The notes beneath the pieces are model-generated. The model made no database searches and was not told the DNA's origin. It saw nothing but the letters and a program-made list of their open reading frames with translations. A program made the translations under genes and the position numbers. This document shows, piece after piece, positions 6,257 through 9,776 of a stretch of DNA of 9,776 bases; the stretch's first letter is position 1; every line of letters begins with the position of its first letter. Origin of the DNA: Clostridia bacterium (GTDB lineage Bacteria; Bacillota; Clostridia; Oscillospirales; CAG-272); assembly GCA_017466495.1 (NCBI GenBank), contig JAFTUB010000167.1:1-9776 (forward strand), in the 5' to 3' direction.

Positions 6257-6285
6257 ATTATAGCAAAATTCCTAGCCTGTGTCAA
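6257..6285 (-). promoter_or_regulatory. guaB: Perfect consensus sigma-A promoter of guaB
   Basis: Minus strand: -35 TTGACA (6280-6285), exactly 17 bases of spacer, and -10 TATAAT (6257-6262). All twelve consensus bases match. Transcription should start near 6250, giving a leader of about 53 nt before the ATG at 6197. That is too short for a purine or PRPP riboswitch. Confidence 0.9.
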
Positions 6286-6315
6286 GGGGAAAAAGAGGGA
6301 TTTTTTCACAAAGTG

Positions 6316-6330
6316 TATTCGTTCCGAATA
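6316..6330. repeat. Operator-like inverted repeat upstream of cwlD
   Basis: A perfect 6-bp inverted repeat, TATTCG-TTC-CGAATA, lies between the divergent guaB and cwlD genes. It is about 31 bases beyond the guaB -35 box and 45 bases before the cwlD start. It is symmetric with a 3-base centre, has no U tract, and looks more like a protein-binding site than a terminator. It does not fit the GAACnnnnGTTC pattern of LexA. The bound regulator, if any, is unknown. Confidence 0.35.
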
Positions 6331-6374
6331 GTTCCATACGGAAGAACATAGGATGGAGGGAAGGGAGTGATTAT

Positions 6375-7139
6375 ATGCCGCGAAATGCGTCCGAGACATC
6401 ATCACCGCTGCGGTTCACGGTGGGATATTTGTTTTTCACGGGTCTTTTTGTTTTGCTTACCCTGATTTTGCTGTTTTTCATGGAGCATGGAGAAAACAGC
6501 GCAGTAACGGGAACCGCCGGTGCGAACTCTCCGATAATGCCATGTATTGTATTGGATGCCGGTCACGGCGGAGAAGACGGGGGAGCGGTGGGGGTGGACG
6601 GACTCTTGGAGAAGACGGTAAATTTGAAGGTTGCGCAAATGCTGCAGGATATGTTCAGGCTTGCCGGTATTCCCGTAGTGATGACCCGGACCGAGGACAA
6701 AATGCTCAATGATCCCGATGCGGCGGTGAGCGGGAAGAGAAAAATGACCGATCTTCGTTCCCGCTTAAAACTCGTCCAGGGAACACCGGAAGGAATACTG
6801 GTCAGCATTCATATGAACTCCTTCTCCCAGGCGCAGTATTGTGGCCTTCAGGTTTACTACTCTTCCAACCACGAGAACAGCGTCATATTGGCCGAAACGG
6901 TACAGAAGCAAGTCAAAACCCACCTGCAGCCGGATAATAACCGCAACATCAAGCCGGCAGACAGCAGCATCTATCTCCTTGCTCATTGTGACCGTCCTGC
7001 CGTGCTGATTGAATGCGGTTTCCTGTCCAATCCGGATGAATGTGCTAAACTGGGAAATGATGAATACCTTGGTGAACTGAGTACGGTTATCTTTTCGGCA
7101 ATCTGTCATTATTTATCTCCGGATGGATCTATGTCTTGA
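6375..7139 (+). CDS. cwlD: N-acetylmuramoyl-L-alanine amidase, CwlD-like (Amidase_3)
   Basis: A zinc amidase of 254 residues that cleaves the N-acetylmuramoyl-L-alanine bond of peptidoglycan. In spore formers CwlD does this in the forespore as a step in making cortex muramic-delta-lactam. A single hydrophobic segment at about 14-36 after a short N-terminus suggests a membrane anchor with the domain outside. The Amidase_3 residues are all present: His64 in DAGHGG, Glu79 in LLEKTVN, His146 in SIHMNS and catalytic Glu213 in IECGFLSN. There is no cell-wall-binding repeat. Length and layout match CwlD (about 240 residues) rather than larger autolysins. The frame is open farther upstream, but the ATG at 6375 has the GGGAG-type site and begins just before the membrane segment. 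The assignment to cwlD rests on architecture; another small membrane-anchored amidase is possible. Confidence 0.85.
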   Translation: MPRNASETSSPLRFTVGYLFFTGLFVLLTLILLFFMEHGENSAVTGTAGANSPIMPCIVLDAGHGGEDGGAVGVDGLLEKTVNLKVAQMLQDMFRLAGIPVVMTRTEDKMLNDPDAAVSGKRKMTDLRSRLKLVQGTPEGILVSIHMNSFSQAQYCGLQVYYSSNHENSVILAETVQKQVKTHLQPDNNRNIKPADSSIYLLAHCDRPAVLIECGFLSNPDECAKLGNDEYLGELSTVIFSAICHYLSPDGSMS

Positions 7140-7164
7140 TTTTTCTCGGACGGTGTAGTATAAT
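7136..7164 (+). promoter_or_regulatory. radA: Promoter of radA overlapping the cwlD stop codon
   Basis: -35 TTGATT (7136-7141, four of six matches), a 17-base spacer and a perfect -10 TATAAT (7159-7164). The -35 box includes the TGA stop of the amidase gene (7137-7139). Transcription would start near 7171, about 26 nt before the radA ATG, so radA need not depend on the amidase promoter. Confidence 0.75.
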
Positions 7165-7196
7165 GTACGAAGAAGTATTTCCCAAAGGAGAAGTCA

Positions 7197-8591
7197 ATGA
7201 AAGCGCCGAAAAGTATCTATTGCTGCAATTCCTGCGGTTATCGCTCCCCGAAGTGGCTGGGAAAATGTCCCGCCTGCGGGGAGTGGAACACCTTTGCGGA
7301 AGAAGTGGAGCTGCCCACGGAAAAAAGCGGCGGACGTCTCAATTATTCCCCTGTGGATAATCATGCCGTGGATTATGCTTCGCTTGAACTGCCCACCTAT
7401 ATGCGTTCCGAAACAGGTCTGAATGAGCTTGACCGCGTGCTTGGCGGCGGCCTGGTGCATGGCTCTGTCGTTCTGCTGTCGGGTGAGCCCGGAATCGGTA
7501 AATCCACTTTGCTCATGCAAGTATCCGATGTTCTCTGCAAGACTCGTCGGGTTCTCTATGTATCGGGTGAGGAATCCGGCGGTCAGCTGAAGCTGCGCGC
7601 TCAGCGGCTTGGTGTTACGGGCGAAAACCTCTACATTCTGACAGAAACCAATCTTGATCGGGTTATGCATGAAGTGGACGCGGTGAAACCCGAGGTCCTC
7701 ATTGTGGACTCCATTCAAACCCTGTACAGTGATCGGCTTTCTTCCACCCCCGGCAGTGTAACTCAGGTGCGGGAAAATGCCCTGTCGCTCATCAACCGCG
7801 CTAAGAGCGAGGGGATTTCCGTTCTTCTGGTGGGGCATGTCAATAAGGAAGGCGGCATTGCGGGCCCCAAGGTGCTGGAGCACATGGTGGATGCCGTGCT
7901 CTATTTTGAAGGTGAGCGTCAGCAGGCATACCGCATTATCCGTGCCATCAAAAACCGCTTCGGTTCCACCAATGAGATCGGCGTGTTTGAGATGGAAGAG
8001 CAGGGCCTTCGCGAGGTGGAAAATCCCTCCATGCTCCTGCTGTCCGGCCGTCCCCGCGGAATGAGCGGCAACTGCGCCGTATGCACGCTGGAGGGAACAC
8101 GCCCTTTGATTGCCGAGATTCAGGCGTTGGTCACCCAAACGCCCTATCCCGCACCCAGGCGTGCTTCCAACGGCATTGACTACAACCGAATGTGTCTGAC
8201 CCTTGCCGTTCTGGAGAAGCGGCTCGGGCTGAAGTTCTCGGCAAATGATGTATACCTCAATGTCATTGGCGGCCTGCGCCTGGATGAACCCGCTGTGGAT
8301 ATGGCGGTGGCACTGGCCTTGATTTCTTCGCTGACCGATCGGGTTGTCCCCGATGATCTGATTGTGCTGGGTGAGCTGGGCCTGTCCGGCGAGTGCAGAG
8401 CAATTTCCGGCCTTGAGCACCGCGTTCGTGAGGCAATGCGGCTGGGCTTCACCCGTGCCGTTGTTCCCGCGCGCAATCTGGAAAAGCGGAAATTGGATGT
8501 GGATATTGAATTGATTCCTGTCAAGAGCATTTTTGAGGCTATCCGTGTTTTGCACAAGCCTGCCGAACAAGTACAGCCGGAAGAGATATAA
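7197..8591 (+). CDS. radA: DNA repair protein RadA (Sms)
   Basis: RadA is a RecA-related hexameric ATPase that promotes branch migration in recombinational repair and, in naturally competent species, in transformation. The 464 residues show the full family layout. An N-terminal zinc finger has Cys10, Cys13, Cys24 and Cys27, with the intervening WLGKCPACGEWN. Walker A is GEPGIGKST (96-104) and Walker B is VLIVDS (167-172). The RadA-specific KNRFG motif is at 252-256. A C-terminal Lon-protease-like domain covers about 300-450, where GGLRLDEPAVDMA occupies the catalytic-serine region, so no protease activity is expected. The ATG follows AAGGAG with 6-base spacing. It lies 57 bases after the cwlD stop with its own promoter between. 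It converges on the cysteine desulfurase-like gene and ends at a hairpin. Complete, with no missing motif. Confidence 0.98.
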   Translation: MKAPKSIYCCNSCGYRSPKWLGKCPACGEWNTFAEEVELPTEKSGGRLNYSPVDNHAVDYASLELPTYMRSETGLNELDRVLGGGLVHGSVVLLSGEPGIGKSTLLMQVSDVLCKTRRVLYVSGEESGGQLKLRAQRLGVTGENLYILTETNLDRVMHEVDAVKPEVLIVDSIQTLYSDRLSSTPGSVTQVRENALSLINRAKSEGISVLLVGHVNKEGGIAGPKVLEHMVDAVLYFEGERQQAYRIIRAIKNRFGSTNEIGVFEMEEQGLREVENPSMLLLSGRPRGMSGNCAVCTLEGTRPLIAEIQALVTQTPYPAPRRASNGIDYNRMCLTLAVLEKRLGLKFSANDVYLNVIGGLRLDEPAVDMAVALALISSLTDRVVPDDLIVLGELGLSGECRAISGLEHRVREAMRLGFTRAVVPARNLEKRKLDVDIELIPVKSIFEAIRVLHKPAEQVQPEEI

Positions 8592-8603
8592 GCATACAAA
8601 AGA

Positions 8604-8635
8604 GAAACACCGCGCATTCAGCGCGGTGTTTCTTT
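8604..8635. terminator. Shared terminator of radA and the convergent aminotransferase gene
   Basis: A perfect 12-bp stem, GAAACACCGCGC (8604-8615) with its complement (8621-8632), encloses a 5-base loop. It lies 12 bases beyond the radA stop. A short T-rich tail follows on the plus strand (tttctttgtgtttt), and TCTTTTGT follows on the minus strand. The right arm and most of the loop lie within the last codons and stop codon of the minus-strand gene. Confidence 0.85.
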
Positions 8636-9776
8636 GTGTTTTCCTCGATATTCCCGTTGTATCCGCCTGACAGCAAAGACCAGCTCATCCACGTCGCCAG
8701 TATGATTGAATACCGAAAATCCTACTCGCAGGGCACCGTTTTCCCCCGTGTTCAAGGTCCTGTGCCCGAGCGGTGCACAATGGAATCCGGCTCTGAGATA
8801 AATATCCCGCTGATTCAGCATTGCCGCCGCATCGGAGGAAGGAATTCCGTCTATATTGAACAGAAGGGTAGATCCCACGTGATGGGGCGCATAGACCGTG
8901 ATCCCGTCGGTGTTGAGCAGCTGTTCCCGCAAGCGAAGATAAAGCATCTGTTCCTGCTTTCGGATCCGATCAAGCCCGCGTTCACGAACAAACCGGATTC
9001 CGGCGCACAGCCCTGCCAAGGTTGGGGTGGCAAGCGTACCTGCCTCGTATCGCTCAGGCGGAAATTCCGGCATCATGGGATCCAGGGAGTGGATCCCGCT
9101 TCCGCCCTCAATCAGCGTGGCCATGGTCATATCCTCACCAAGTGCGAGGATCCCGCTCCCTTGAGGTCCGTACAGTCCCTTATGCCCGGGGACACAAAGA
9201 GCATCAATCTGCATCTTTGTGCAGTCGATGTGTTCGATTCCCGCGCTTTGGGCAGCATCGACAACAAAAAGAAGCTTTTTTTCCCGGCAAAACCGTCCAA
9301 GAATATCCAGAGGCATTACTGCGGAACAGAGATTTGGAATGTGCGCGGTGATCAGCATACGCGTATTGGGACGGATAAGCTTGCGAAGGGCGCACAAAAG
9401 ATCCTCGGCCGATCCGAAGGGATCGGTGCAGCCGGTTGGGAAGATGCTGTAGCTGATCTCTCCCAGTTCCGCCAATCGATGCACAGGACGAAAAACCGCG
9501 TTGTGCTCCATGTCGCTGATCAGCACATGATCACCGCGCCGCAGAAGCCCCTTAATGGCCATATTCAGGGCATAGGTGGTGTTATAGGTGAAGATGATTC
9601 TCTCCGGCGAAGAGACGCCAAAGAGCTCTGCGGCAGCCAAACGGCAGTCATAGACTGCCTCCGCTGCGGCCAATGACAGCTTATGGGCGCTTCGCCCGGG
9701 ATTGCCGCAGTAGTCACGGAGACATCGTTCCACCTCGCGCCTGACCGAAGGTGGCTTGGGAAAAGAGGTCGCAGCA
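8618..9776 (-). CDS. Class V aminotransferase, cysteine desulfurase family (5' end outside window)
   Basis: A PLP enzyme of the class V aminotransferase fold, in the NifS/SufS-like cysteine desulfurase family. Such enzymes remove sulfur from L-cysteine to give alanine and an enzyme persulfide. The frame stays open to the right edge, where the visible fragment begins AATSFPKPPSVRREVERC. That is the conserved N-terminal motif of the family, so only the first few residues are missing and the GTG at 9733 is not the start. Counting from the edge, 385 residues are visible. Asp173 in VVDAAQSAG contacts the PLP ring, and Lys199 in VPGHKGLYGP is the PLP Schiff-base lysine. Cys333 in RAGFHCAPLGH is the likely persulfide cysteine, in a SufS-like loop. 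The match is closest to the stand-alone 'cysteine desulfurase family protein' group rather than IscS. The sulfur acceptor is unknown. The stop codon lies inside the shared terminator. Confidence 0.92.
   Translation of the reverse strand, partial: AATSFPKPPSVRREVERCLRDYCGNPGRSAHKLSLAAAEAVYDCRLAAAELFGVSSPERIIFTYNTTYALNMAIKGLLRRGDHVLISDMEHNAVFRPVHRLAELGEISYSIFPTGCTDPFGSAEDLLCALRKLIRPNTRMLITAHIPNLCSAVMPLDILGRFCREKKLLFVVDAAQSAGIEHIDCTKMQIDALCVPGHKGLYGPQGSGILALGEDMTMATLIEGGSGIHSLDPMMPEFPPERYEAGTLATPTLAGLCAGIRFVRERGLDRIRKQEQMLYLRLREQLLNTDGITVYAPHHVGSTLLFNIDGIPSSDAAAMLNQRDIYLRAGFHCAPLGHRTLNTGENGALRVGFSVFNHTGDVDELVFAVRRIQREYRGKHKETPR

Noticed and set aside
6316..6330. LexA (SOS) box near cwlD
   Set aside because: The palindrome TATTCGTTCCGAATA does not match GAACnnnnGTTC, and no such box was seen upstream of radA either.
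7194..8570. 458-codon minus-strand open frame opposite radA
   Set aside because: Mirror of the RadA coding sequence, with no family match and no start signals.
8636..9676. 346-codon plus-strand open frame opposite the cysteine desulfurase-like gene
   Set aside because: Antisense shadow. The minus strand carries the PLP lysine and cysteine motifs.

Overview
The window carries nine protein genes plus one truncated gene at the right edge. It most resembles a spore-forming, anaerobic member of the Clostridia, probably Oscillospiraceae-like. The support is a four-subunit 2-oxoacid:ferredoxin oxidoreductase (an anaerobe hallmark), a CwlD-type spore-cortex amidase, an HPr-like protein with an intact serine site (HPr serine phosphorylation is mainly a Firmicutes feature), strong AGGAGG-type ribosome binding sites, GTG/TTG starts and consensus sigma-A promoters. 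No mobile element, CRISPR array, tRNA or rRNA was seen, and no stretch longer than about 200 bases lacks a gene.

Left block (1-3480, minus strand): a tight operon read right to left. It starts from an extended -10 promoter near 3401 with a P-loop ATPase. A 2x[4Fe-4S] ferredoxin subunit and the alpha, beta and gamma subunits of a VOR/KOR-type enzyme follow. Beta and alpha overlap by 4 bases, and beta and gamma are 1 base apart. A perfect 13-bp hairpin at bases 1-29 closes the unit. The enzyme would convert a 2-oxoacid and CoA to acyl-CoA and CO2 while reducing ferredoxin.

Middle block (3480-6375): a VTT/TVP38-type membrane protein (minus) and a small HPr-like protein (plus) diverge from a 195-base region with a recognisable promoter for each. 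The HPr-like protein lacks the phosphoryl-accepting histidine loop but keeps the serine-phosphorylation motif. It converges on guaB (IMP dehydrogenase, minus), with two hairpin terminators between them. guaB has a perfect TTGACA-17-TATAAT promoter and a leader of only about 50 nt.

Right block (6375-9776): a membrane-anchored N-acetylmuramoyl-L-alanine amidase (cwlD-like) and radA (DNA repair/recombination ATPase) run on the plus strand. radA has its own promoter overlapping the cwlD stop codon. radA converges on a class V aminotransferase/cysteine desulfurase-family gene whose 5' end lies beyond the window. The terminator they share is built into the last codons of that gene.

Most of this is ordinary core metabolism and no new multigene system is evident. 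The items most worth a second look are the histidine-less HPr paralogue and the unassigned ATPase that leads the oxidoreductase operon.
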